Source of the DNA: Bacillota bacterium
GTDB taxonomy: Bacteria; Bacillota; Clostridia; Lachnospirales; Bianqueaceae
Direction of reading: 5' to 3'
Length of the DNA: 64,000 bases
Assembly (NCBI GenBank): GCA_017442735.1
Contig: JAFRZE010000072.1
Location: 1 to 64,000, forward strand
This document shows, in pieces, positions 18,176 to 26,877 of the stretch. Below the pieces are notes generated by a model. It was not told where the DNA came from. It did no database searches and saw nothing but the letters and a program-made list of their open reading frames with translations. Made by a program: the position numbers and the translations under genes. Numbering within the stretch: the first letter of the stretch is position 1; every line of letters starts with the position of its first letter.

Positions 18176-20089
18176 TTATCCTTTTCTCCTGATTCTGAGA
18201 AGAGGCATGTTCATGGCGTCGGATCCGACAGGCATAAACAGACCTTCCCGAATGATATCCGATCTCAGACCATTGGTTTTGATGCTGCAGATCGACCGAA
18301 GCTTCTCATAGGGGAAACAGGCCGATCCTTCCGCTCCGAATTCGATCTTCAGACACGTCTTGCTGAAGATCTCTTCCGGGATTTGTCTCTCCGCCGACAG
18401 ATCTGACAGTTTCTCCAGCAGGCTCATATTCAGTCCAAAACATAAAGAAGAGATCGACAGGGCTTTGATCTGCTCCGAAATGTTTTTGGGCTCCTCGTTT
18501 GCCTCTTCATCACAGGTCGCCTGGGAAAGGATGCCATCTTCAAAGGACAGATGGAGATTGTGGTATTCTTTTCCGCCAAGCCGGGTCCGCGCAATATGAA
18601 GGATACCGTTCGTTCCGGAATTTTCCGTCTGAACGACGACTTCTCCGCAGGGAAGATAACCTGAATTGCGAAGAAGCGTAGAACCGGAAAGACCGATCGT
18701 CAGATCTGTCTCGTTTCCTTCTACTCCACTGATATAGAGTGCGTATCCCGAACCGATCGTATCAGCAACGACCTGATTGGATCTTTCTGTCTGAAGCTCA
18801 CTCCGGATCTGTACATCCATCAGTTCATCAAACGCGGCAATATAAGCATCCGAATTCTCTTTTTTAGATGGGATGATCAAAGAAAGACAGGGAATATGCT
18901 TCTGTTCCATCACTTCCAGACGGATCTTTTCGCGGCATCTGTCAAGTTCTTCATATTTCCCTTTTAAAACAAGATCTCTCGGGTAAACCTCATCTTTTCC
19001 GGATGAACGATCGCTCTCACTTTGCATTTCGACCCGGATCTGGCCGAGATAACCCTGCAGAAGACCTGCGTTTTCTTCACAGATCTGACGATACTGATCC
19101 TCCAGAACGCGGATCTGCTCATCATCCATTCCCCGGATAAGGTCGAAGCGATGATCTTTCCTATACTTAGGCGCAAATCCCTGCGGTACGATCTCGCCGA
19201 TAAAGCCGGTCAGAAAGACTTTTTCGAGTTCTTCCACAATGGCTTTACCCAGGATTTCCGTTCCGAGCGGTATCGAGACAGAAACCAGGATCCTTTTATC
19301 CGGGAAATCCTTATATCGCGTGACCTGATTGGCTTTGATCCTCCTGGCCAGATGGGCCGCGGCTTCACTGATCGTTTCTTTCGGGAGCGAGGAAACCTGC
19401 TGCTGAAGTTTCAGCGTATCCTGGTTTACAGGGAGTCCGAACAGATATAGATAATCCGTATCGTAAAGGTCTTCCTCCATCACGATCGAATGGAACATCC
19501 GGTCCGACGGATCATACTGTGAATGAAATTTCAGTTCACTCAGCATCCTCGATTCACTCTGCCGGTAGTTAGTGATCAATTCCTGAAGCTGATCTACACG
19601 CACCTGTCCCCTGGACAAGAGTTTATGCATTTCAAAGTAGAGCTCGATCAGTTTGACGAGTCTGAAACGACGATGGCAGAACGCATCTCTGACTCCCTCC
19701 TTGAAGGCACAGGCGAAATCCGTCAGAATCAGACCGATCTCTTTTCCTCCCTGCGAGATCATATAGGAGGGGTTGAGCGTACTGGTCGAATACGAAGCCG
19801 GGAAAAGATCACCGAACATCTTCTCCTGATCTTCCTTCAGCACGGCGAGCGGACAGGTGTGTAGGTAGGTATAGGTATACTTCTCTTCGATCTGTGTCAG
19901 TGAAAACAGAAAGGTCGCCTGCTGGCGGGAAAAATTCATCATCCGATCCCGAAATCCTTTTTCACCGCCTTTGGCACTTCCGCTGCGAGACCCCTCCATC
20001 ACAAACTGACGCAGGAAGTCTTTCAGTTCCTGATACTTCTTCTCCACACGATCATTGTAAAGCTTATAAAAATCTTCGTAATCGAACAT
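18176..20089 (-). CDS. Divergent M29-aminopeptidase-like protein
   Basis: 637 residues, longer than the ~410 of typical M29 aminopeptidases. The first ~230 residues are helical and unfamiliar. From about residue 240 an aminopeptidase-T-like pattern appears: ETDLTIGLSG, then PCGEVVVQTENSGTNG, then HNLHLSFEDGILSQA, matching the M29 order. The GEV glutamate is kept, but the usual C-terminal GT-H-A-G region carrying metal-binding histidines is not recognisable, so catalytic activity is doubtful. The start at 20089 has AGAGGTAG upstream; the longer reading frame runs back through the tRNA and is rejected. It precedes trxB by 5 bases. Confidence 0.7.
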   Translation of the reverse strand: MFDYEDFYKLYNDRVEKKYQELKDFLRQFVMEGSRSGSAKGGEKGFRDRMMNFSRQQATFLFSLTQIEEKYTYTYLHTCPLAVLKEDQEKMFGDLFPASYSTSTLNPSYMISQGGKEIGLILTDFACAFKEGVRDAFCHRRFRLVKLIELYFEMHKLLSRGQVRVDQLQELITNYRQSESRMLSELKFHSQYDPSDRMFHSIVMEEDLYDTDYLYLFGLPVNQDTLKLQQQVSSLPKETISEAAAHLARRIKANQVTRYKDFPDKRILVSVSIPLGTEILGKAIVEELEKVFLTGFIGEIVPQGFAPKYRKDHRFDLIRGMDDEQIRVLEDQYRQICEENAGLLQGYLGQIRVEMQSESDRSSGKDEVYPRDLVLKGKYEELDRCREKIRLEVMEQKHIPCLSLIIPSKKENSDAYIAAFDELMDVQIRSELQTERSNQVVADTIGSGYALYISGVEGNETDLTIGLSGSTLLRNSGYLPCGEVVVQTENSGTNGILHIARTRLGGKEYHNLHLSFEDGILSQATCDEEANEEPKNISEQIKALSISSLCFGLNMSLLEKLSDLSAERQIPEEIFSKTCLKIEFGAEGSACFPYEKLRSICSIKTNGLRSDIIREGLFMPVGSDAMNMPLLRIRRKG

Positions 20090-20104
20090 GGCTACCTCTG
20101 CTGG

Positions 20105-20140
20105 AAAAAATAAAAAGGACGTTACAGATCTGTAACGTCC
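20105..20140 (-). terminator. Terminator after tRNA-Gln, built on a perfect 24-bp palindrome
   Basis: The palindrome at 20117-20140 has arms GGACGTTACAGA/TCTGTAACGTCC and is followed on the minus strand by TTTTTATTTTTT. It lies 8 bases after the tRNA and 27 bases before the M29-like ATG. Confidence 0.85.
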
Positions 20141-20148
20141 TGACATAG

Positions 20149-20220
20149 CTGGGCATGAAGGATTCGAACCTACGAATGCTGGAGTCAGAGTCCAGTGCCT
20201 TACCGCTTGGCGAATGCCCA
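20149..20220 (-). tRNA. tRNA-Gln (anticodon CUG)
   Basis: A 72-base cloverleaf. The acceptor stem TGGGCAT/ATGCCCA has discriminator G. The D-arm contains GCCAAGCGGTAAGGC, typical of glutamine tRNAs. The anticodon stem is CTGGA/TCCAG with loop CTCTGAC, giving anticodon CUG (codon CAG). The T-arm has GGTTCGAATCC. The 3' CCA is not encoded. Confidence 0.95.
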
Positions 20221-20222
20221 AT

Positions 20223-20249
20223 ATGATGTGCTCCTTGCGAGCGCATCAT
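20223..20249 (-). promoter_or_regulatory. Hairpin in the 5' leader of pre-tRNA-Gln
   Basis: Minus strand: ATGATG-GCTC pairs with GAGC-CATCAT with one mismatch and a 5-6 base loop. It ends two bases before the mature tRNA 5' end and lies between the promoter and the tRNA, so it would form in the leader removed by RNase P. Confidence 0.5.
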
Positions 20250-20251
20250 GT

Positions 20252-20280
20252 ATTATAAGACCTCAGGACGTAATTGTCAA
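20252..20280 (-). promoter_or_regulatory. Consensus promoter of tRNA-Gln
   Basis: Minus strand: -35 TTGACA (20275-20280), 17-base spacer, -10 TATAAT (20252-20257), both hexamers perfect. The -35 TGA is the stop codon of the upstream membrane-protein gene. Confidence 0.9.
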
Positions 20281-21422
20281 CTATTTTTTTTGTTCAAGTA
20301 TTCTTTTTCCATTTCAGGCGTTACTTTAGGAACATGAACTGTGACTTCTTCCTCATCCTGAGCCTCTTCATCCGGGATGACGATCTCCTGCGTATCAGTC
20401 TCAGCAGAAGAAAGCTCACTCATCTGACTCATTGTCTTGCCGCCACGCCCCATTTTCTCATTCAGATCATTCACCCATTCAGAGACGGAAACAGAACGCT
20501 TTCCAACTTCACCCTTCTCATTATTCAGTCTCTCATAAAGCTCCGCGGCTTCTTCCTGGCCGATATCACAGAACCGGCACAGGGTGATCATTTTATGAGA
20601 AAGTTTCTTGGGTCCGGACTGAATGGCTTTGACATTCACCAGCGAAACATAGGGACCTGTATGATCCCGATGGCGGAAGAATTCAAGGATAGCGTAGGAT
20701 TCCTGCCCTTCCCGATGGTAATAGTGAACGCCCTGGATGGCCTCCAGAAGAGGAGAATCATTCTTCACCTTCAGCTGTGAACGTACTTCCCGGTAATTCT
20801 CCACATAGACCACAGGCCATTCTTCCCGTTTGGAAAGCCAGCAGTCCGCTGCTTCATCGAAGGGATAAGAAGCGGTCGCGACAGCCGTATAACAGGGGAT
20901 CACGATCAGCAGCATGACCTCGATCAGCCAGATCAGAAGAAGCGGAACACCCGCGATCATCCGTCCGTTCACACTCGTTACGCCGTTCGGAAGGATACGG
21001 TAAAGAGACGAAAAGACTGTCCCCGGTGAGACGAACAGACTTCCCCAGCGGCCAAGAAGCTGTGTAAAGGAAGAACGATTCTGAAGCACTTCACTGGCTC
21101 CCCGGCTCCACATCTCGTTGACGAGATCCACATAGACACACCGGCTCGCGTAAAAAGCCAGGATCAGCCCGATCAGAGAAACGATCCGTACGATCCTTAC
21201 ACTGCGGATCTTCGCCCATCGGGTGACCAACAGGATCCAAAGACAAAGGAGTGCGACCGCGCCGGCGACTGTCAGGAAGCGTAAAAATAGGTTGGAAACA
21301 AATCCCAGTAAATAGACATAGCAGACTTCAATGAGAAAGGCGCCGAGGAAACTTAGTAACGCCAGCAGAATCACGCCGTAAGCGGGACATTTCCCGGACG
21401 GCTTATAAGCTTTATAGCGCAT
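20277..21422 (-). CDS. Uncharacterised membrane protein
   Basis: 381 residues, not recognised. The N-terminal half has about five hydrophobic segments (about 15-40, 43-65, 75-95, a break containing the sequence RSSFTQLLGRWG, then 155-185). From about residue 195 it is soluble. The last 70 residues are acidic and Thr/Glu-rich, resembling a disordered cytoplasmic tail. AAAGGTGGTGA precedes the ATG. It is monocistronic with its own extended -10 promoter, ending inside the tRNA-Gln promoter. No enzymatic motif was found. Confidence 0.8.
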   Translation of the reverse strand: MRYKAYKPSGKCPAYGVILLALLSFLGAFLIEVCYVYLLGFVSNLFLRFLTVAGAVALLCLWILLVTRWAKIRSVRIVRIVSLIGLILAFYASRCVYVDLVNEMWSRGASEVLQNRSSFTQLLGRWGSLFVSPGTVFSSLYRILPNGVTSVNGRMIAGVPLLLIWLIEVMLLIVIPCYTAVATASYPFDEAADCWLSKREEWPVVYVENYREVRSQLKVKNDSPLLEAIQGVHYYHREGQESYAILEFFRHRDHTGPYVSLVNVKAIQSGPKKLSHKMITLCRFCDIGQEEAAELYERLNNEKGEVGKRSVSVSEWVNDLNEKMGRGGKTMSQMSELSSAETDTQEIVIPDEEAQDEEEVTVHVPKVTPEMEKEYLNKKNS

Positions 21423-21462
21423 GTTTTCACCACCTTTCCTGTAATTTCAAAATTGTCGTTTC

Positions 21463-21491
21463 ATTATATCACAAAAGGATTTGAAAATCAA
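21463..21491 (-). promoter_or_regulatory. Promoter of the membrane-protein gene
   Basis: Minus strand: -35 TTGATT (21486-21491), 17-base spacer, extended -10 TGATATAAT (hexamer 21463-21468). The -35 TGA is the tadA stop codon. Confidence 0.8.
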
Positions 21492-21979
21492 CCTTTGGTA
21501 TCGACCCGCGCGGGTTTGGGCGGGTTTTCGTCCCTTTTCCGCATCTTTCCGAAGAAATCCTGAAGCAGCGCCCGGCTTTCTTCTTCCATGACTCCGCTCA
21601 CAGATTCGACCTTATGATTGAACTTTTCCTGATGAAAAAGATCGATGATCGAACCCGCGCAGCCGGCTTTGGGATTCATAGCTCCCATGACCACTCTCGG
21701 GATCCTCGCCTGTATGATCGCGCCGGCACACATGGGACAGGGTTCCAGTGTCACATAAAGCGTACAGTCTTCCAGACGCCAGTCACCCATATAATGAGCT
21801 GCTTCATTGATCGCTTCGATCTCCGCATGAGCCAGCGGATTGCCCATCTGATTACGCTTATTATAGCCTTTTCCGATGATCTTTCCCTGATACTCGATCA
21901 CGCATCCGATCGGAGTCTCATCTTCCGAAGCTGCCTTTTCAGCCAGTCTGAGTGCTTCTTTCATCCATTCTTCTTCCAT
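21488..21979 (-). CDS. tadA: tRNA-specific adenosine deaminase
   Basis: 163 residues, zinc cytidine-deaminase fold, converting A34 of tRNA-Arg(ACG) to inosine. The zinc/catalytic set is complete: His51-Ala-Glu53 and Pro-Cys81-x-x-Cys84. The C-terminal 15 residues are a charged tail. It starts 10 bases after the flippase gene with AAGGATC, and is the last gene of the purB-phoH-ybeY-flippase-tadA run. Confidence 0.95.
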   Translation of the reverse strand: MEEEWMKEALRLAEKAASEDETPIGCVIEYQGKIIGKGYNKRNQMGNPLAHAEIEAINEAAHYMGDWRLEDCTLYVTLEPCPMCAGAIIQARIPRVVMGAMNPKAGCAGSIIDLFHQEKFNHKVESVSGVMEEESRALLQDFFGKMRKRDENPPKPARVDTKG

Positions 21980-21989
21980 ATGCAGATCC

Positions 21990-23573
21990 TTACAGCTTAA
22001 GATAATTCAGATATTTGCCACCCGGAAGGTTTTCCATATCCTTCTTTCCGATCACCTTCAGGTTGACCGCCAGAACGAAATACAAGACGATCCCAAAGAG
22101 GACGGAGATGATACTGGTAACCGCGTTCGATCCTGTGATGGCAAAAAACAGAAGATAGCAGAAGATGCATCCGACCCCCATGATCAATGAACAGATCAGC
22201 GGACCGAAGAACAGTTTCAGGTAATTGATCTTTACCCCACAGAATTTCATCGCCGAACGAAGGTTCAGGATCATGATCAGCGCACTGAACAGGATCGCGT
22301 TGACCGCCAGCGTATAGATCCCCCAGTGAAGGACCAGGATGCCGAACACGTTCCACAGACTGGTCACCACAACACCGATTCCGGCATGGATCATCGAGAT
22401 ATGCGCTTTTCCGAGTCCGTTCAGTACACCGCCCGCGATATAGCTCAGCGAATAGAATACGACCGCCATGGATCCGATCCAGAACAGTTCTCCTCCCTGC
22501 GGCGCGGCGGGGAACATCAGTCGAAGTACAGGCTTGCCCATGATCGCCATGCCGATCGCGCAGGGAACCGTGATCAGCAGGACGGTTTTGATCATCGAAT
22601 TAAAGTGTGAACGAAGCGCTTTCTGATCATTCAGCGCTTTGGATACCGCGATACTCGGTACAGCGGCAGCTCCGAGGGATTCCCCGATCGCCACAGGAAG
22701 ATTTAAGAGAACGATAAACTTACCGCTGTAGATCCCACGCATGGCGATCATCTGTCCTGCTTCCGTGCCGGTTCGGATCATCATCTCACCGAAGATCCAG
22801 GCATCGATGATCCCCTTGATCGAAAAGATCGTAGAGGAAATAACGATTGGGACCATGAGCGAAAGCATTTGACGATAGATCGTGGAAGACGACTCCTCCG
22901 GAACAGATTCCGGATTCTTCTGAAGTTTTCTGGCTGAGCAGCGGGCATAGACAAAAGCCAGAAAGAGAATCGCGCCGATCGCGCCGATCCCCGTTCCTAT
23001 GATGCCGCCGGTCACGGACCATTCCATACCGAATGGATTCAATAGAAAAGCAAGCACCACAGCGAAGATCGCGTGCAGCAGGCCTTCGATCACTTCGGAA
23101 ACCGCTGTGGGCTTCATGTCGTTCAGCCCCTGAAAATAACCTCTCAGCACACTCATCAAAGAGCAGATCAGAACTGTCGGCCCCAGATACTGCATAGGCC
23201 GGGTAGCTTCGGGATTGGAGAAGAACGTGATCGCGATAAAATGTCCGCCAAGCAGCATGATCAGCATACTGACAAAGCCTATCCCACCGACCAGCAGTGT
23301 CGCGAGAGAAAGTACTTTTTTCACATCCGCGTACCGACCGGTGGCGATCCTCTCTCCCACCATCTTGGAAATGACGGTCGGAATACTGATAGAAGCGAAG
23401 ACCAGGAAGAATCCGTATACCTGATAGGCATCCGAATAGATCCCGAGACCTTTATCCCCCCAGAGATTGGTCACCGGAATTCGGTATAGAAGATTGATCA
23501 GACGAACGATAAACTGCGAAGCTACCAGGAAGCTTCCCTGACGGATCAGGTTTTTGGTCGAGGAATCTGCCAT
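21990..23573 (-). CDS. MurJ/SpoVB-like lipid-linked oligosaccharide flippase
   Basis: 527 residues with about 14 hydrophobic segments, in the MOP superfamily (polysaccharide biosynthesis/SpoVB/YtgP branch). The opening ASQFIVRLINLLYRIPVTN with GLGIYSDAYQVY is typical of the YtgP-type lipid II flippases of Bacillota. Members move undecaprenyl-linked precursors across the membrane. Spore-cortex SpoVB and vegetative MurJ-type functions cannot be told apart here. It starts 5 bases after the ybeY stop. Confidence 0.85.
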   Translation of the reverse strand: MADSSTKNLIRQGSFLVASQFIVRLINLLYRIPVTNLWGDKGLGIYSDAYQVYGFFLVFASISIPTVISKMVGERIATGRYADVKKVLSLATLLVGGIGFVSMLIMLLGGHFIAITFFSNPEATRPMQYLGPTVLICSLMSVLRGYFQGLNDMKPTAVSEVIEGLLHAIFAVVLAFLLNPFGMEWSVTGGIIGTGIGAIGAILFLAFVYARCSARKLQKNPESVPEESSSTIYRQMLSLMVPIVISSTIFSIKGIIDAWIFGEMMIRTGTEAGQMIAMRGIYSGKFIVLLNLPVAIGESLGAAAVPSIAVSKALNDQKALRSHFNSMIKTVLLITVPCAIGMAIMGKPVLRLMFPAAPQGGELFWIGSMAVVFYSLSYIAGGVLNGLGKAHISMIHAGIGVVVTSLWNVFGILVLHWGIYTLAVNAILFSALIMILNLRSAMKFCGVKINYLKLFFGPLICSLIMGVGCIFCYLLFFAITGSNAVTSIISVLFGIVLYFVLAVNLKVIGKKDMENLPGGKYLNYLKL

Positions 23574-23578
23574 ACGCT

Positions 23579-24109
23579 TTACCTTGTCAGCCCCATCTCA
23601 TCCAGGATGGCGGTCTGTTTGGGAAACATAACGGCTTCTTCCTCGGAAGACATATGATCATATCCAAGAAGATGCAGCATACTGTGAACCGTCAGAAAAG
23701 CCATTTCCCGCTCCAGACTGTGTCCGTATTCCTCTGCCTGATGAATCGCAACATCCATACAAAGGACGATATCACCCAGCATCAGCTCGTGAAACTCCGG
23801 ATCGATATTCTCTTCCTCCAGGAAAGCCTCGGCCAGATCCGGCGCGGCCGGCGCCTTCATCCGCGGACTTTCCTCATAGGTCAGAAGCGGGAAGGACAGT
23901 ACATCCGTCTCTCTGTCCACCTGCCGCATATCGCGGTTAAGCTGATGGATCTCTTCTTTCGAAACGACCGAGACCGAGACTTCGACCGGCGTATCGATAT
24001 GCTCATGAGAAAGGACCGCCTTGACGCTGTTTTCTATCGTTTCAGTTAATCTTTCTCTTGAAATTGTTTCGGTGGGCGACATGACCTCCCATTCGATCCA
24101 TAGACTCAT
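23579..24109 (-). CDS. ybeY: Endoribonuclease YbeY (rRNA maturation, quality control)
   Basis: 176 residues. The zinc-binding motif HSMLHLLGYDH (three histidines) near the C-terminus is diagnostic. Like many Bacillota versions it carries an acidic insertion (LAEAFLEEENIDPEF) before the LGDIVLC strand. I choose the ATG at 24109 with GGGAG eight bases upstream. Any plausible start lies inside phoH; from this ATG the overlap is 68 bases, unusually long. phoH-ybeY neighbourhood is conserved in bacteria. Confidence 0.92.
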   Translation of the reverse strand: MSLWIEWEVMSPTETISRERLTETIENSVKAVLSHEHIDTPVEVSVSVVSKEEIHQLNRDMRQVDRETDVLSFPLLTYEESPRMKAPAAPDLAEAFLEEENIDPEFHELMLGDIVLCMDVAIHQAEEYGHSLEREMAFLTVHSMLHLLGYDHMSSEEEAVMFPKQTAILDEMGLTR

Positions 24110-25061
24110 TGCCTGTTCTCCCGTTTTTTTCATAGGCTTCTACGATTTTCTGTACGAGCGGATGACGAACCACATCCTGGTTTGTCAGGCGGCAAATGCC
24201 GATTCCTTCGATATCTTTCAGAAGCTCCGTCGCCTGACGAAGTCCGGACTTCTGATCTTTCGGCAGGTCGATCTGTGTCAGATCGCCGGTAATGACCGCC
24301 TTGGAGCCGAATCCCAGTCGAGTCAGAAACATCTTCATCTGTGCCTGTGTCGTGTTCTGCGCCTCATCCAGCACGATAAACGCGTTATCCAGCGTCCTGC
24401 CTCGCATATAGGCGAGCGGCGCTACCTCGATCGTTCCCTTTTCCATATTATGCTGGAAGGAATCGGCTCCCATGATCTCATAAAGCGCGTCATAGAGCGG
24501 CCTCAGATATGGATCGATCTTGCTCTGCAGATCGCCGGGAAGATATCCCAGCCTTTCGCCGGCTTCTATCGCGGGTCTCGTAAGGATCAGTCTGCTGACC
24601 TCGCCCTTCTTGAACTTCTCGATCGCCATGGCCATCGCCAGATAGGTCTTTCCGGTACCGGCCGGACCGATCCCGAAAGTCAGCATATTGTTCCGGATCA
24701 GATTGACGTAACGTTTCTGTCCGAACGTCTTCGGACGGATCGGTTTACCGGCTTTCGTAAAGCAAACAACATCGGACAGAAGATCTCCGACATCCTTTTC
24801 CTGCTCTTCTTCCGGAAGAGACAGAAGATAATGGACGTGCTGCGTAGTGACAGTCTCGCCTTTACGCGCGATCTTCATCAGACTGTCCAGTACCTTTTTG
24901 GCTTTTGCAAGGGATGCCTCATCCCCGCTGACCCGGATCCCGTCACCGCGATTCAGGATCACGGTGCCCGTCTCCTTTTCAAGGGCTTTGATGTTCTCAT
25001 CGAAATTGCCGAAAATACCGCTGATGTACTCAGAAGGTACCGCGATATTGATTTCTGCCAT
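24042..25061 (-). CDS. phoH: PhoH-family ATPase
   Basis: 339 residues. An N-terminal KH-like region is followed by the PhoH ATPase core with Walker A GPAGTGKT (131-139 region) and Walker B FIVLDEAQN. The segment LTRPAIEAGERLGYLPGD is the family signature. It is probably an RNA-associated ATPase linked to ribosome or RNA metabolism; its reaction is not well defined. The ATG at 25061 has AAAGGAGT upstream and overlaps nothing essential of purB (17 bases after its stop). Confidence 0.94.
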   Translation of the reverse strand: MAEINIAVPSEYISGIFGNFDENIKALEKETGTVILNRGDGIRVSGDEASLAKAKKVLDSLMKIARKGETVTTQHVHYLLSLPEEEQEKDVGDLLSDVVCFTKAGKPIRPKTFGQKRYVNLIRNNMLTFGIGPAGTGKTYLAMAMAIEKFKKGEVSRLILTRPAIEAGERLGYLPGDLQSKIDPYLRPLYDALYEIMGADSFQHNMEKGTIEVAPLAYMRGRTLDNAFIVLDEAQNTTQAQMKMFLTRLGFGSKAVITGDLTQIDLPKDQKSGLRQATELLKDIEGIGICRLTNQDVVRHPLVQKIVEAYEKNGRTGNESMDRMGGHVAHRNNFKRKIN

Positions 25062-25077
25062 AAAATGACTCCTTTGA

Positions 25078-26508
25078 TCAGACATTTAACTCGGCGGCAA
25101 GGCCAAGTTCATCCTTATGTGCCTCCAGAATGGGATCGATATAGTTCTCCAGGAATTCCTCCACCTGGGAAGGCGCTCTTCCCACGAAGTTCTCCGGTTT
25201 CACCGCTCCCATCAATTCTTCTCTGCTCATTTTGAAAGTCTCATCTTCCAGGATCCTTTCCAGAAGATCGTTGGACTTTCCTTCCTGTTTTACTCTGGCT
25301 GCGGCCGCCATAGAATGGATCCTCACCCGTTCATGCAGTTCCTGCCTGTCACCGCCGCGTTTTACTTCTTCCATCAGGATCATTTCCGTCGCCATGAAAG
25401 GAAGTTCTGCCATGACATGGGCCCGGATCACCTTCGGATACACGACCATGCCGCTCGTCACGTTGATCATGACCTGCAGGATCCCGTCGATCGCCAGAAA
25501 ACTCTCTGAAATGACGATACGTTTGTTGGCCGAATCATCCAGTGTTCGTTCAAACCACTGTGTAGAGGCTGTCATCGCCGGATTGAGGGCGTTCGCCATC
25601 ACATAACGCGAAAGGGAACAGATCCGCTCTGAACGCATAGGATTTCGTTTATACGCCATGGCGGAAGAGCCGATCTGCGTACTCTCGAAAGGTTCTTCGA
25701 TTTCTTTCAGGTTCTGCAGGAGTCTCAGATCATTCGCAAATTTATAACAGGACTGCGCGATCAGGCTTAGTTCGTTCAGACAGATCGAGTCGAATTTTCT
25801 GGGATAGGTCTGGCCTGTCACAGGATACGTATTTGCGTAACCCATCTTTTCCGCGACCAGACGGTCCAGCTCTTTGACCTTTTCCTCATCACCTTCGAAC
25901 AGCTCCATGAAACTGGCCTGAGTGCCGGTCGTTCCTTTGGCGCCGCGCAGTCTCTTGACTCTCAGAATATTCTGCAGCTGTTCATAATCCATCCACAGTT
26001 CCTGCAGCCACAGACAGGCGCGTTTACCTACCGTTGTGAGCTGTGCCGGCTGATAATGTGTAAAGCCAAGCGTAGGCATATCTTTATAGTTTCTGGCAAA
26101 GGAGGCCAGATTGCTCATGACATTCACGAGTTTGGTCAGAACGAGCTCCAGCGCTTCATACAAGATCATCAGATCCGTATTATCACCGACATAACAACTC
26201 GTAGCGCCCAGATGAATGATCGGCTTGGCGGATTTCGCCTGCTCGCCGTAGGCATAGACATGACTCATGACATCATGCCGAACCACCTTTTCACGAGCTT
26301 TCGCGACATCATAATTGATGTCTTCTGCGTATTTCTTCAGTTCTTCGATCTGTTCGTCCGTGATCGAAAGACCTAACTCCTTTTCGCTCTCAGCCAGGGC
26401 GATCCAGAGCTTTCTCCACGTCCTGAATTTCTTCTCTTCCGAGAATAAATACTGCATCTCCTTGCTGGCATATCTGGAGCCAAAAGGAGTTTCATATGTA
26501 TCATGCAT
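25078..26508 (-). CDS. purB: Adenylosuccinate lyase
   Basis: 476 residues, fumarase/aspartase superfamily. It splits SAICAR and adenylosuccinate, releasing fumarate, in purine synthesis. The signature GSSAMAYKRNPMRSER is intact, with HLGATSCYVGDNTD and GFTHYQPAQ before it. The start at 26508 (MHDTYETPFGSRYAS) follows AAGGAGG with a 12-base spacer; a longer in-frame start runs through that ribosome site. It heads the purB-phoH-ybeY-flippase-tadA gene run just after the spoVS terminator. No convincing promoter of its own was found. Confidence 0.95.
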   Translation of the reverse strand: MHDTYETPFGSRYASKEMQYLFSEEKKFRTWRKLWIALAESEKELGLSITDEQIEELKKYAEDINYDVAKAREKVVRHDVMSHVYAYGEQAKSAKPIIHLGATSCYVGDNTDLMILYEALELVLTKLVNVMSNLASFARNYKDMPTLGFTHYQPAQLTTVGKRACLWLQELWMDYEQLQNILRVKRLRGAKGTTGTQASFMELFEGDEEKVKELDRLVAEKMGYANTYPVTGQTYPRKFDSICLNELSLIAQSCYKFANDLRLLQNLKEIEEPFESTQIGSSAMAYKRNPMRSERICSLSRYVMANALNPAMTASTQWFERTLDDSANKRIVISESFLAIDGILQVMINVTSGMVVYPKVIRAHVMAELPFMATEMILMEEVKRGGDRQELHERVRIHSMAAAARVKQEGKSNDLLERILEDETFKMSREELMGAVKPENFVGRAPSQVEEFLENYIDPILEAHKDELGLAAELNV

Positions 26509-26550
26509 GGCGGATCTGTTCCTCCTTATATAAATGAACGGAATCCAATG

Positions 26551-26585
26551 AAAAAGCGGACTTTCCAAGCTTTAGAAAGTCCGCT
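26551..26585 (-). terminator. Terminator after spoVS
   Basis: Minus strand: AGCGGACTTTC pairs perfectly with GAAAGTCCGCT over an 11-bp stem, followed by TTTTTC. Confidence 0.9.
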
Positions 26586-26595
26586 AATCAGTGTG

Positions 26596-26862
26596 TCATC
26601 TGGACTCTATCAAAAGCCTGATCGCAGTACGCGACTCTCCGCTGATCTCGGTCTCCGCGAAGGATGGGATCAAACAGATCTCGATCCCTTCCGGCGCCAG
26701 AAAACCTCGGGATACGATCACGGCCTTCATGGCCTGATTCAGAGCACCGGCACCGATGACCTGAATCTCCGCGCTGCCCTTTTCCCTGACTGCTCCCGCG
26801 ATCGCACCGGCGACCGAAGCAACATTGGAATGAGCGGAAGCTTTGATTACAGTAACTTCCAT
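26596..26862 (-). CDS. spoVS: Stage V sporulation protein S (Alba-like)
   Basis: 88 residues, complete. The sequence from MEVTVIKASAHSNVASVAGA through IGAGALNQAMKAV matches the highly conserved SpoVS family, a small nucleic-acid-binding Alba-like protein that affects spore coat and septation in Bacillus. It lies 15 bases after rny, as in other Bacillota where rny and spoVS are near neighbours. Its presence does not by itself prove the organism sporulates. Confidence 0.95.
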   Translation of the reverse strand: MEVTVIKASAHSNVASVAGAIAGAVREKGSAEIQVIGAGALNQAMKAVIVSRGFLAPEGIEICLIPSFAETEISGESRTAIRLLIESR

Positions 26863-26877
26863 GATATACCCTTTTGC

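Noticed and set aside
20117-20140. Palindrome read as a repressor operator
   Set aside because: Perfect symmetry would allow it, but the following T tract and the position after the tRNA make a terminator the simpler reading.
18176-20221. 681-residue start for the M29-like protein
   Set aside because: It would translate the tRNA gene; the ATG at 20089 has a proper ribosome site.
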